Below the pieces are notes generated by a model. The model ran no database searches, was not told where the DNA came from, and worked only from the letters and a program-made list of their open reading frames with translations. Made by a program: the position numbers and the translations under genes. 64,000 bases of DNA, from contig NC_087081.1 in the NCBI RefSeq assembly GCF_026151205.1, forward strand, positions 3,663,246 to 3,727,245, given 5' to 3'. This document shows, in pieces, positions 12,418 to 23,905 of this stretch (position 1 is the stretch's first letter; every line of letters starts with the position of its first letter). This DNA comes from Bolinopsis microptera (taxonomy: Eukaryota; Ctenophora; Tentaculata; Lobata; Bolinopsidae).

Positions 12418-13599
12418 TTAAATTAGTTCTACCAGTCTCTGTTTTAACCCTTTTTCATTAGTGTCATTTTCAACCTTCGATTTAGACTTTCCTTTGTCCT
12501 TCGGTTCAGATCCGCCTTTACCCACTTTAGGATGTTTTCCTTTTTCCTTGGACTTATCTTTTTCCTTAGACTTATCTTTTTCCTTGGACTTATCTTTTTC
12601 CTTGGACTTATCTTTTTCCTTGGACTTATCTTTTTCCTTGGACTTATCTTTTCCCTTGGACTTATCTTTTTCCTTGGACTTATCGTTTTCCTTGGACTTA
12701 TCTTTTTCCTTGGACTTATCTTTATCCTTGGACTTATCGTTTTCCTTAGATTTATCTTTGCCCTTGGACTTATCTTTGTCTTTATCTTCTGTTATCTTTT
12801 TACCCTTCTCATCTTTAGATTTAGTTTTCGAAGAACTGGAGTCTGATCTAGAACTCTTCTCCTCGATCTTTGCCACTTCAACTTTAACCTGTCCAACTCT
12901 GAACTTAAGCATGAATGACTCCCTCAAAGACTTCTTCCTGTGTCCCACTTTCCGGTACTCCTTCCCCTTCCTGGGTCTTATCTTGAAGTACCAGCAGCAG
13001 ATCGAGATAACAATACCCAGACACACAAGCAGGGACACTACAGCTGATACAATGATTATAGCAAGCTCCAGCTGGTCTTGGAACTCCTTGTTACACAGAT
13101 CGTGAGCGCAAGCTTCCTCTCTACACGTCTCACTCTTCATCTGCTGGAACCCGGCACACAGGCTGAAGTCAGGGGCTGAACAAGTCCGGTATTCTAACAG
13201 GACTGTGTCGGTGGTTTTAGCAGGTTGAGCAGGAGGTGTGGCACTAGTGTGGTACCAGGGTTGCGCTGTGGGGTATGCTAGTCCAGGTGGTAAGGTTAGT
13301 TCCACCCTGCTTGTGGCTATCAGACAGGACTGAGTACAGCTGATTATCTGGCAATGTTCCAGGTAATCCCCCACAATACCGCGTACCCCGGACGTCTGCC
13401 AGGTGATGAGCTCTGTGGTGTTACGATAAACCACTGTGTCATTGTGTTGCTTGTGCACGTAGCACTGGTAGCACTGGATAGTGGGTGGTGGAGTGGTGGG
13501 GAACAACTGGGGACGAGGTGAGGTTGGGAGGGGTGGCGTGGAGGCCGGGAGGGATGGAGTGGAGGGGATCAGACTCGATAACACCAGGGTCCACAACAT
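12418..13599 (-). CDS. Ly6/uPAR-like (three-finger) single-pass membrane protein with KSKEKD-repeat tail
   Basis: 393 codons in one exon. Residues 1-16 (MLWTLVLSSLIPS) look like a short signal peptide and are followed by a Pro/Thr-rich linker. The ectodomain opens with CYQCY and has ten further cysteines ending in DLCN; the CxxC start and the C-terminal CN are the signature of the Ly6/uPAR three-finger fold. A hydrophobic helix (LAIIIVSAVVSLLVCLGIVI) precedes a basic tail with about 13 copies of the hexapeptide DKSKEK. Most Ly6 proteins are GPI-anchored or secreted, so a transmembrane form with a long charged tail is unusual. A splice acceptor (CTTCTTCTTACAG) ends six bases upstream of the ATG, so a 5'UTR exon probably lies further right. 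Ligand and function unknown. Confidence 0.82.
   Translation of the reverse strand: MLWTLVLSSLIPSTPSLPASTPPLPTSPRPQLFPTTPPPTIQCYQCYVHKQHNDTVVYRNTTELITWQTSGVRGIVGDYLEHCQIISCTQSCLIATSRVELTLPPGLAYPTAQPWYHTSATPPAQPAKTTDTVLLEYRTCSAPDFSLCAGFQQMKSETCREEACAHDLCNKEFQDQLELAIIIVSAVVSLLVCLGIVISICCWYFKIRPRKGKEYRKVGHRKKSLRESFMLKFRVGQVKVEVAKIEEKSSRSDSSSSKTKSKDEKGKKITEDKDKDKSKGKDKSKENDKSKDKDKSKEKDKSKENDKSKEKDKSKGKDKSKEKDKSKEKDKSKEKDKSKEKDKSKEKDKSKEKGKHPKVGKGGSEPKDKGKSKSKVENDTNEKGLKQRLVELI
12539..12790. repeat. 18-bp coding minisatellite
   Basis: Plus-strand unit CTTTTTCCTTGGACTTAT, about 13 copies, kept in frame with the minus-strand gene, where each unit encodes DKSKEK. All three plus-strand frames are open too, but without support. 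Confidence 0.9.
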
Positions 13600-13606
13600 T
13601 CCTCCT

Positions 13607-14580
13607 GTAAGAAGAAGATTAGCAACTGAGATTTATTTTATAAATCTTAGTTTTATTAAATTTATATGTACTATATTGACTAGTATACAGAACGGTAACT
13701 CCCAAATTCATATTGTTACTGGTATGAAAATATTTCAAATAAATTAAAACATCAACATGATACAGATGGTACTAAATAAAGTAATTTTCTGCTACAGAGT
13801 CAACCCAACTAAAATTACTTGCGTTAAAATAGATGACACAGATTTTGTTATGTCACAAAATTAATCAATTACGATACGATGATGCCATAATGTAGGTAGA
13901 TGCGAAACCAAAATAATTGTAAAGATGACGTCACATTTGGTAATATATCTCGCATATTAGTGTAAATAGATAATTAATTAGCGATAATTGGTTATAATTA
14001 GGGCGTATTTAACAGGGTGAGATCAACAAACAACAGCAGGACAATTTCTTGGAAATAGAAACAAGCAACATCGGTGTTGTATGGATGGAAGCAAAAATTA
14101 AATGCAAGTTGAAGGAGAAGATAGATGAAAGTAGCGTAACGTCAATTAATTAATTACCTGTATTCAATAACCCAATAATTAGAAATAATGCGATCACATT
14201 ATGAAATTGAATATTAAGGATATGCAATAGTGGCTCCCATTGCCCTGTAAAAGGAACATTTGACCTACAACGAAGGACCATACAATATTCATTACAAAGC
14301 GTTGTGTGGATAGATGCTATAAATAGGAATAACCTATGTTATAAACTTATAAACAATCTTATAATCTTAATTTATTCGTAACTTTAACCCGTTCTTGACA
14401 TAAATAGCAAGTTTTTAAACATTTACAGTATTTACCTCCTTATTAATAAAGTTTCGACTGTGTAAATTATCCTGACATTATAATCAAAAAGAGATGATAA
14501 TTGACCAAAACCCATAATCATGGGTAGAGTGAACCGCTGCCAGTGTCTCTCTTTTCCAAACAAAAGGAAATGATATTATT
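13607..14580. other. Upstream intron or intergenic region of the Ly6-like gene
   Basis: AT-rich. Probably intron sequence between the coding exon and an unseen 5' exon. No exon could be recognised. Confidence 0.35.
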
Positions 14581-16735
14581 GAGGAACCGTCCGCAAATGC
14601 AAATTGATACCGAGAATGAAATTGGTCGCTTGCTTTTCCCATTCAATAAGCTTTATTACAATTCGTAACTCATCTATTAAAGATGGCACCGCACAGGAGG
14701 GCCAAGGTGCAAATAATATAAACTCTCGTGACCATGAGCGTGCGGCGCCAGGGGTTTTAAGCCCTATAAAGGACCATCAACCTTTACAATAACAACATTG
14801 TAATATAGCAATTCCTAAAACTTATAATAATAATACTCGTAGGACACAACAAAAACCATTTAAATAATTCTGACAAGATAACAAAACTGACAAAATCAAC
14901 AAAATGTGATGTTTCTTTCAAGAAAATGTCAGATTTTGTTCCAAATAGACTCCAGTGATGACAATATTCCAATGAAGGTAACCAAATAAATCACTTATTT
15001 CTACGCAGTTCTCATATTCTCAAATAATTTGTAGTGTTAAAAGTATTAATGTGTTTAACACTACTATATAACACAATTTCTTTTCACTAAGTCTATTCAG
15101 AAAAAATCAGAAACTTTCTCGAAAACCGAATAAAATTACACGACTTAATAAAAATGTGCTGTTCTTAAAGAATTCTTAAGTTTACGGGAGTGACAAATAA
15201 ATCAGGCAGTAATCTGATATCAGAAATATCGTGAAGCAAATGTATATACTTAAATAAGGCACGAATATATTAATGATACATATGACGATCCAGTGAGCTG
15301 AATAGAACTCAGAAAAACAGTTCTGCAGAGGATAAACAACAATATGTTTTCAGACACTGAAATTGCTAGGCAGTAATCAGATATCATATTTAACCTTACG
15401 ATTAAAGGATTATACCGGTACCTGGTACAGAATGATTTGATTATGATGCATCAATAAAGGAAGTGTAATGAATGAAACTACGTAATGATAACTGTTAACA
15501 AAACGTTTGGTTCATGACTGATTAACTCCCACCTCGAACAACTGTTCTCAAACCCAGATTTGAATACAACACCTCTCCGTGTGTTATAAGACGCACTACA
15601 ATTTGTACCGTCAGTAAAATAAGTCATCGCATAACCTAATTAAATGGCGAGCTTTGCAATCGTTCTGTAGACGAAAAGATGCTGTTAACGACGTTGTAAA
15701 GTTTTCCAATCAATATTCTAAAGTTCTACCAATAGAGGATTACGGGGCAAAACAAAACAGAAACTAACATTTTTGTGAGGCTAACGAATCAATTTGTTCA
15801 GAAAATAACAGAATTGCAACTCACTTAGTAATCGATACCTGTGGGGCACGACATTCTTACCTTACATTATTAAACTTAATTTAATGTAACGAGATTAAGT
15901 AGGTATAAATTATGAAGAAATGAGAGAAACTTGATTTAAAATCCAGCTAACAAATTAGACTTTGAAACGATGGTGCGAGGAATACTACGCACTTTAATCA
16001 TCACGAAGTTTACCTACACAAAACTTCAATCACTCATACCCGGGATTTTAGAACAAATTGGGCATGATTCTAATAAACACCTAGATTTACATAACACGGG
16101 ATGTAGGCTACAAATACCAAGTAATGATATCCTGATGTTGCAGACACTATAATGACTCGTAAATATTTGAGGGGAAATAAGATCAGATGCTGTGGCCAAC
16201 TTGGGTAGAAGGTGATAAGGGGGAGGTAGTAAGTATCCTAGTTAGCTAAAACTAAAAGGTGTTGAATGATATCAAGAAAGCAAGAAAGGTGTTAAGTAAA
16301 ACGGAAATGTGATACGGATCAGGTCGGAGCACATGCACAGCTGTGTAAATTAATTACCTTCCACCAAATTATCTGCATATTTTAGGAAACGTTACACCCC
16401 AGCTGCTGTGGGGATTACACGTTATAACGTTATAATACTCTGATAACAACTTTGCAAAGAACTGCAGGTAAATTCCTCATTTAAAGTCAAATTTAGATAT
16501 CTTATTACACATTTTAGCTCAGGTAGGCTAAATTGTGCCATATTGTGCAGCTCAGCCAAAATCAGAGACAATATTTTCAATCGTGATGATCCAGCGCTGA
16601 TAACTTTATAACTAAGAAGTTTTGGTCACATGTTAAGCATCAATCTAACTCCTGCCGTATTCCTAATTGTGTTAGTTACTGATCTGGACCGATTTCATTC
16701 TCGGTATCATTTTGCATTTGAGAACGGTTTATTTT
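14581..16735. repeat. Widely spaced inverted pair, about 45 bp arms
   Basis: 14581-14630 (core AAATGCAAATTGATACCGAG, then AATGAAATTGGTC) matches the reverse complement of about 16685-16735 (CAAATGCAAAATGATACCGA, then GAATGAAATCGGTCC). The 2.1 kb between shows no coding sequence. Could be the ends of a decayed element or two dispersed copies. Confidence 0.55.
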
Positions 16736-16739
16736 TGGG

Positions 16740-17570
16740 GACTGGTTTATTAGCCAGTCAATGTTTACGAATATAATAACTTTATTAAATAATTATAAAT
16801 ATATAACATAAATCAAATCTTAAACCGAATATTTGCACCCAATTCATAAATAAAAATAAAAAAATGATGATTTATTGATTTAAACAAACAAAAGATAAAG
16901 CACACTGTGCTTCCAACAAAGCAACAACCTTTAAAGCTATTAGACTCGCGATTAGTTTTATTGATGTATTTATTAATCTACTGTAAGTGAAATGTGTCAA
17001 AAAATGAAAAAGAAATAAGTTCCGGATTTTAGACAAATAAGTTCCACGCACTCAGTTCAAATAATATAAAAGTATAAAAGAACTTTAAAAATACCTTTGA
17101 TTTAAGAGCTCTCGAAAAGCAAACCACTGAGCACTGACGACCGTTGATCTGAGGCTGATATCAAATAAGCAACTGAGGGGCGGCAGTGACAAGTGTGAAG
17201 TGTGACTGAAGACATACTACCTCCAAACAACAAATCCATGTCTACCTCTGCCCGCATGTTATTATCAGCCTGGTAAGGGTTCTTGGATCCAGATAACCCC
17301 CGATACAAGGAGTAATAGGGCAAAAGTAGCTACTTTCTGGATGCAGAGAGCCTCACTGACAGGGGATGTTCCTGTGAATAGCTTGTCGGGACGGTTTACA
17401 GGGTTTATGAGGAGATAGGCAGGGTGCACACCGCACGTGTAGCTTGAGTCTGCATTGATACAACTTTACATGGGTTGTGACAGGTAATTCTATGCACTCA
17501 CTGAACACAAAGTAATATCACTACAAAAACGATCAAAATGCCCCAGTGGTCCTCTCAAATCTTTACACGT
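16740..17570. other. Gene-free stretch
   Basis: A 73-codon minus frame at 17102-17323 was looked at; no domain, signal peptide or splice context supports it. Confidence 0.3.
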
Positions 17571-17579
17571 GCATCAACT

Positions 17580-17671
17580 TAACGGGTGATACTCGTAAAA
17601 TATCTGTTCCATATATTGGACCGTCGACGAGTCCAACTCGGCGCGCGTCCTGGTAGGTTGTAAACCTACAA
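17580..17671 (+). mobile_element. Short MITE (family D), 9-bp target duplication
   Basis: Starts TAACGGGTGATACTCGTAAA and ends GGTTGTAAACCTACAA. Flanked on both sides by GCATCAACT (17571-17579, 17672-17680). The opposite-strand copy at 63151-63231 also has a 9-bp duplication, AAGATCATC. Non-coding, non-autonomous. Confidence 0.85.
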
Positions 17672-18495
17672 GCATCAACTAATTCTTCTAATTCCACTGA
17701 TTCAACTTCAACTTCAACAATATGTCAAAAATTTAAACCGTAAACTGTAATAGTTAATACTAATACTAATACAGGTACCCTGTAATAATACACTTAGTTT
17801 GTCTTATAACTGTTTTATATAAGTGTTTCGTTTCATTTCGTTTCGTAAGGACACCATTTATATTTATAAAGACGGAGCCCAAATGAAGTAAAATTAAAAA
17901 CAGCAAGGCTTCATAAGTGAACAAGAATTTCGCCGCGGTTACACCACGCACGATTAATTTTCCCTGCTTAAAGTTAAACCGTTAATTATAATATTTGCAA
18001 CGAAAAGTTAATTTTATCGATTAATTAAAATTAGTTATTGGATTATTTTGTTGTTAAAAAGTTGCAATATTTTCATCGTAATTTGTTATTGCGCGCGTGC
18101 AGGATTGCATGTAATCAAATTGCGAATATTTAGTACGCCGCGCGCAAATTTTGGGCTATTTTAATTTGAACGGCATCGTTTGACAATTGAAATTCGCGTT
18201 GGATACTGCAATTAAATAACACATGCCGAGCGTCGCGCGCAGCATAACAGACCCTTCCTATACACTTAATTATAGAGGAGTGGTCTATATTGCGAAGGAG
18301 CAGACTTTTGTCATCACCGCAGGTCCATCGGGATAGCTCATATATCCAAACCCGATTACTTATTCCCTACGATCTTTTTGCCTTCGGCAAGAGCAGGAAA
18401 AAAAATCAAAGACGCCACAACAGGTCTCAAAATAGATCGGGTGCAACAATTATAAAGCACTTTTCACACACCTTACTTCTACCAGAAAATTTAAA

Positions 18496-18578
18496 GACGG
18501 GTTGCGATGAGCTATTGTCCGAGAGGAAAGCAGCCCACGCTACTTCGAAGAAATTTAGACGAGTATCATCTGTCAAGA
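18496..18578 (+). mobile_element. Diverged remnant of MITE family C
   Basis: CACGCTACTTCGAAGAAATT followed by TAGACGAGTATCATCTGTCAA matches the right ends of the copies at 62775-62903 and 63799-63931. The left part is unrecognisable. Confidence 0.6.
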
Positions 18579-18642
18579 TGAATTAACCGTCTTTAGTACT
18601 TTAGTATTTGAGTATGTTTGATATCTTAAAAGAAATGCACAA

Positions 18643-18671
18643 CTTTATGTTGTCAACATGACAACATAAAG
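18643..18671. repeat. Perfect hairpin, 13-bp stem
   Basis: CTTTATGTTGTCA, loop ACA, TGACAACATAAAG. Confidence 0.9.
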
Positions 18672-18895
18672 AATTGTAAAACAATATTTGAGAAATGTGA
18701 AAGAATAGAGCAATCAGCAAAACGTTTTAACTTTCCTCATAACAAAATCATGCATAATGCAGAAAAGAATAGAAATGTGAGAACGATGAAAAAGAAATAT
18801 TTAAGTAGTGCAACAATTATAATAATATTTAATACAGTAACTTATTGCCATGTGGTTAAAGTACAGCACTATTTCGGATTTCCATGTGGTTCGGG

Positions 18896-19090
18896 AGATG
18901 CTATGAAACTTCAACTAATCATCGCATAAAACAAAATATAAATATAATCTTTCCATTCAGTTATGCGTCTACCCCTACTCACAGAGAAGCATTAGTCATG
19001 GTAAATATAGCCTCTATAAACTATACTTATATAGTATAGTATGTAAAAAGTGAACGTTATGACTGGAACAGTCTTACTGTCTCCCTGTCA
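18896..19090 (+). repeat. Segmental duplication, copy 1
   Basis: ATGCTATGAAACTTCAACTA and about 100 following bases recur at 20166-20270. GTGAACGTTATGACTGGAAC with the following CTGTCTCCCTGTCAC recurs at 21163-21205. In the second copy the two parts are separated by an RTE fragment. Confidence 0.85.
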
Positions 19091-20160
19091 CTGAAAAAAA
19101 GTCATCGTATGAGCCGACTGATGAGATTACAATTTCATCATCGAGCGAGAAATCCACATTGTAACTTAACCAAACAGAGTAGCTACTACGCGTGTGCCGT
19201 GACCCAAGCAGAAATATTGAAAGAGGTTGTTAAGCTCTCAAAATAAGGCGCAGGTAAAATAACATAGTTCGATGCAGACGGGGTTGTCGTGAATCTATAA
19301 AGTACCTCTCCCAGGGGGTGACTGGACATGGGAGAATGACTAGTACGAATATCAGTGATATCTTGGCTAGCATCATGATGTTAGAGCAGGACTACAAATT
19401 GCAAGAATGATTAAGCGTGGCTAGCATCATGATGTTAGAGCATGATGTTAGAGCATTGTTAACAACAGAAAATTAACAAATGTTTACTAGGTTCCAATGA
19501 TACAGTAAATAAAGATTTGAACTCAAAAGCGTTCGCTTTTGAGACCCTGTTCTTCGTTTCACGAATATTCCTCTTGTTAGCCGTTTAGACCAATTATTCT
19601 TAGCAGACCTTAGCAATACGATCGTCACGATTCCTAATCAGAACTTTTCCACTCAAGTAAATTGTATTATGCAAACTGTTGTTCTTCAAACTTATTTGCA
19701 GATGGCCGCAAAGAAAAAGAAAATATTTACTCGTATTGTGGAATAATAAAGTAGTTATTAGTACTAGTAGGAACTAGTAAAAATAATGATGAATAAATAA
19801 ATAAAAGATGGGAGATTTAAAGGTGCAGTCCTCAATAAAATATCACTAACACATTTCTATTTTCTATGGGTTACTTTTGGGACTTTCGGACAGGACGACA
19901 GTTATCATCTGTGTAGCTTCTACATGTGAGATTTAAGTCGAGGTGAGGAAAGGAATTTATAGTGGTAGGAGCATTATAACATCCTGATAATATAAAAAAT
20001 ATTTTAATAATGCTACGTAATAATTCTTAAAACACACAATCCTTTAAACTAAATAAATGGTTGGTTATATCATAAACCTGGGGAACTGTACAAAATTTAA
20101 CACTGAACATACTCAACTTGCCCACAGCACTAATTGTACAACGGGGGCCGTTACTGATTC
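19091..20160. other. Gene-free stretch
   Basis: Holds a small tandem duplication of TGGCTAGCATCATGATGTTAG near 19363-19455. No gene seen. Confidence 0.4.
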
Positions 20161-20165
20161 AATGA

Positions 20166-21205
20166 ATGCTATGAAACTTCAACTAATCATCGCATAAAAC
20201 AAAATATAAATATCATCTTTCCATTCAGTTACTACTACTCACAGAGAATCAGTAGTCATGGTAACCACTAACATGACGATTTATCTTACATATCCTGATA
20301 ATAATCTTACATTTTGGGTTGCAGGGTTGCTGCTACAATTGGACTTAGAATGAATGAAGGGAAAACCAAATTCATTACTCAGAACATCGAGAACCCTGAT
20401 ACCATCAAGTCCCTGGGTAACAGCACAATAGAGCATGTGGAAGACTTTACCTATCTGGGTTCTAGAATCAGAGACAGTGAGAGTGATATCAGGGTTAGGA
20501 AAGAAAGAGCATGGGGAGCATGCCACATACTAAAAAACTTTGGAAATCTAACCTTAGAAAGTCTATCAAGACCAGAGTTTTCACAGCACTAGTCGGTGCT
20601 TTTGTACGGTTCCGAGACTTGAACTATGACGAAAAGGCTAGAGAAGATGGTTGATGGTTGCTATACGCGAATGTTAAGAATGGCCTCTAACATCAATTAA
20701 TATCGAGACTATGTCCGCAACCACAGCCTGTACGGTGATCTTCCCAAAGTCAGCTCCAAGATAACCCAACGAAGGCTCAGACTTGCAGGTCATGCTCACC
20801 GACATCCGGAGCTGACACTGAACAAACTGATCCTCTGGAAGCAGAGTCATGGGCATACTAACACGGCACGACCTAGATAACCTAAAAGCAGATACTGGGC
20901 TGAAGTCAGTAGATGAGATAGCTAGACTGATGGAGGACAGAAAGCTGTGGAGAACTGTTGTCAATGGATCTCGGGAATACTACCCGCCTTAAGTCAAGTA
21001 AGTCAATAATCTTACATATTTTGTATGCTAATACCCCAATTAATTCACCCCAAGTTCAGTGACATAAAATTATGATAACATTACTCTCCAGTGATTTGTC
21101 GACTTCTTATAATTGTTATGGTCTAGAATGTTATCTCAGATGCTACTTTACTCAATTACGAGTGAACGTTATGACTGGAACAGTCTTACTGTCTCCCTGT
21201 CACCA
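20166..21205 (+). repeat. Segmental duplication, copy 2 (interrupted)
   Basis: 20166-20270 matches 18896-19005 and 21163-21205 matches 19048-19088. The RTE fragment and some unrelated sequence lie between. Confidence 0.8.
20290..21010 (+). pseudogene. RTE-like retrotransposon, degenerate 3' fragment
   Basis: Starts inside the RT domain: GLRMNEGKTKFI, then DFTYLGSRI and VRKERAWGACH, parallel to GLHLNESKTKYI, DFVYLGSRI and VRKAKAWGACH of the larger copy at 27348-28635. Further on, after stops and shifts, CYTRMLRMAS and SLYGDLPK are recognisable. It ends with an AAGTCAAGTAAGTC tail. A dead, 5'-truncated copy inserted into the duplicated segment. Confidence 0.85.
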
Positions 21206-21209
21206 AAAA

Positions 21210-22765
21210 CAAACACAATCACGAGGAGACAGTAAACTAATTACAACACTACAAATCTATTACATTTATTGAGAAAATTATGTAATGTAACGCGATGGAA
21301 GTTCTTTAAGCGGGCAATTCCAGTCCAAACCCTGGAAACATGACATAAAAGATTTGTTTTCACTTGTTTGAATGAAAAGCACTAATACACCGTAATATTG
21401 GTAAAGGAGCGCAGAGCAAGAGTAGGGAGTAAGGAATATAAAGGTCAGAGTAGTAGAGAGATAATGATATCTACATCAGTACATTAGGGGGCTTTTCTGC
21501 AGGGGTATGTTTCCACGGTGACCTGATTGCTTACTAATTGCATGCAGCTGGCTAGTCGATAGATGTAATGTGTTACCCTTTGTATTTTTACTGCGGATCA
21601 CGTGTTAAAAGGCGGGATTCGTTTTAAATGTTATGTAAATGTTAGAGCAGAGAAAGTGTTATATATATAAACTAAGCTGCATGTGAACTATGAAATGTTG
21701 GCAAAAAAGTGGGGGAAAAGTGAACTTATCAATCTATGAAATATTGAGATTGAAGACATGGAATCAATAAATCAAGACTGGAAAATGAAAGACAAAGGCT
21801 GAGATTAATAGTCTCATGTACCCGATAGATGGTATGCATCACAGATTACATAACAAACTGAATGATTAATTAAACTAAATCATGAATACGGTATAAATAA
21901 GAATGCGGATCCCTCCTTTGCGTCTTCAGATTTTCGTGAGCAGCCAAGTACCCTTGAAATAATATGTAACGTAAATATTTTATCAGATACAAAAAAAACA
22001 TTTTTCCTTGACGTATTTTCCATTATTTGCAGTTTGTTGCGATTTTATTTCATTTGTCGTCAGTTTATTTTTTATTTAGTTTTCACATATTTTCTAGAAG
22101 TTATGTTTTCAGGAGTGCCCATCGGGGTCCTTATTTTTAACTTATTATGATTGTAATCAATAAATTAGTCCATTAGAGACGACCCCCTTACGAGGGGCTT
22201 TCAATCAATCGGAATAGATAGAACTGAGATTAACAGTTAAACATCTGACTTATCAATTAGCAACGATCGGTATAACAGATAAGGACTTAAAGTTGATTTG
22301 CTGTCGGATACGAAGCCTCTTTGTCCTAATACCGATCAACGTATTTTTGGAATTTAACATTCTGTACTGTAAGGAGCATCCCATCGGTCACAGATTAGGT
22401 CCATTGTTGAAATATTGAAATATTTAAATAACAAATACAAGATATTATGATACAGTAAAATAAATTTCGTGCTCCGATATCCTTGCACGAGTGGTACACG
22501 ATGTTAACAAAGAGGGAGATAAGTAGGGACGGCTTCTTGCCCCACGATGCGGGCCTGTCACGCACCGACGTGAGACAAAAGGCTTCCTTGTCAAACATTT
22601 CAGAGCATGCATCCAAACCATCATTCGTCCACCTCAATGTGACCATTTCGGCATTGTGGTAATTTTTTGAGCCTCCAAGTGTACAATTGTACATCATGAT
22701 TCCAGATACCAAACTTAAAATCGCTCTACAGACTTTACATTACCTATCAATATCATAGAATTATA
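21210..22765. other. Gene-free stretch
   Basis: No recognised coding sequence. The minus frame at 22395-22712 has no domain. Confidence 0.35.
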
Positions 22766-22773
22766 GAATTATA

Positions 22774-22960
22774 CAGGGGCGGCAAAAAGTCAGTGCATAC
22801 GTATTTCAAATCATTTTTATCGTTTCAAACCAAGAAATTTGAAAAAAAAAGTTTTAACGATCTTTGAAAATCCGTTTTAGCGTCCATAACAATTAACAAT
22901 TAAGGGTTCTGGGTTTGTTAGGTTGCCAAAGTTGTAGCAGAAAACACGACTTTTTGCCTG
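22774..22960. mobile_element. Mariner-like MITE, TA target site
   Basis: Left end TA|CAGGGGCGGCAAAAAGTC, right end GACTTTTTGCCTG|TA. The ends are inverted repeats apart from an extra GGC on the left, and TA flanks both sides, as for Tc1/mariner-type elements. 187 bp, non-coding. Confidence 0.65.
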
Positions 22961-23905
22961 TACCACTAACAATGTATAGTAAGGACCTGCAAATCGTAAC
23001 CTTCTAAATACTACAAACACCTCTTGAAATAGGAAAACAGTATATATGCGCGACATAATTGATAATACTAATGACCGATGATGTATGACAAAATCACAGA
23101 ATACAGTGTAGCTTCTCTGAGTTAAAATTAAATAGGTTAAACTGTTTAATGGTTAAACTGTTCCAATGGTTGTAGATGCGTAGGTGATCAAAAAGATCAC
23201 CGCTGACTAGCAGTTCTGTGCTCTCACTATAAAAGCCAGGGCTGTGAATCGGAGGTACCCCGCTAGTGCCCCCCTGTCAGTACCTAGTCGAATAAGTCGA
23301 CCTTAGCCTCTCTGCAACAAGTCCTCCTGATGCCTCCACGTGGTGAAGACTGGATACTGGACGATGGATGGTGGTGAACTCCAGGCAAGAATCAGGATGG
23401 GCGACGGGTAGATAGCTGACCCCCGGAGAGACAAGATAGGAACGTCAGTTGTCTCTCGAACTCCTAGCCTCTGAAGAAGAGAGGTGCGGAGCATCAGCTG
23501 GAGGTGTTGGTCATTATATCCTCTGACTTTCCACTACGACCCAAATGATTGGACCACGCTCTGGTGGAAAGGATGACCCCCCATACCCGGGGTAACGGGC
23601 AGTCAGGGAGAGGGCTAGCTCCTGCAAAAGTTTAGCTTATGCTGACACCCTAGCCCCCCTACCTCAGGGACAGGAGTGGCTACCTTCGGGTAGTGTCGGA
23701 AAAGAAGAAGAAGAAGAAGAAGAACTCACCACATCATTTACCCTGAGCAGACAGTTCGATTGGTTAAAGTCTGAAAAAAAGTTCAACTCAAGTTGATGTT
23801 CCTGCGGTTCAAACCCAAATGTTCCGGTAGCGTGGCTTTGGGAAATGACCATTTGCCACCATGGAGGGGACTCCATGGGGTCATTTAGCTATTTGAAAAA
23901 CAACT

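Noticed and set aside
12461-13105. Plus-strand frame of Leu/Ser/Phe/Asp repeats
   Set aside because: Antisense shadow of the KSKEKD minisatellite of the Ly6-like gene.
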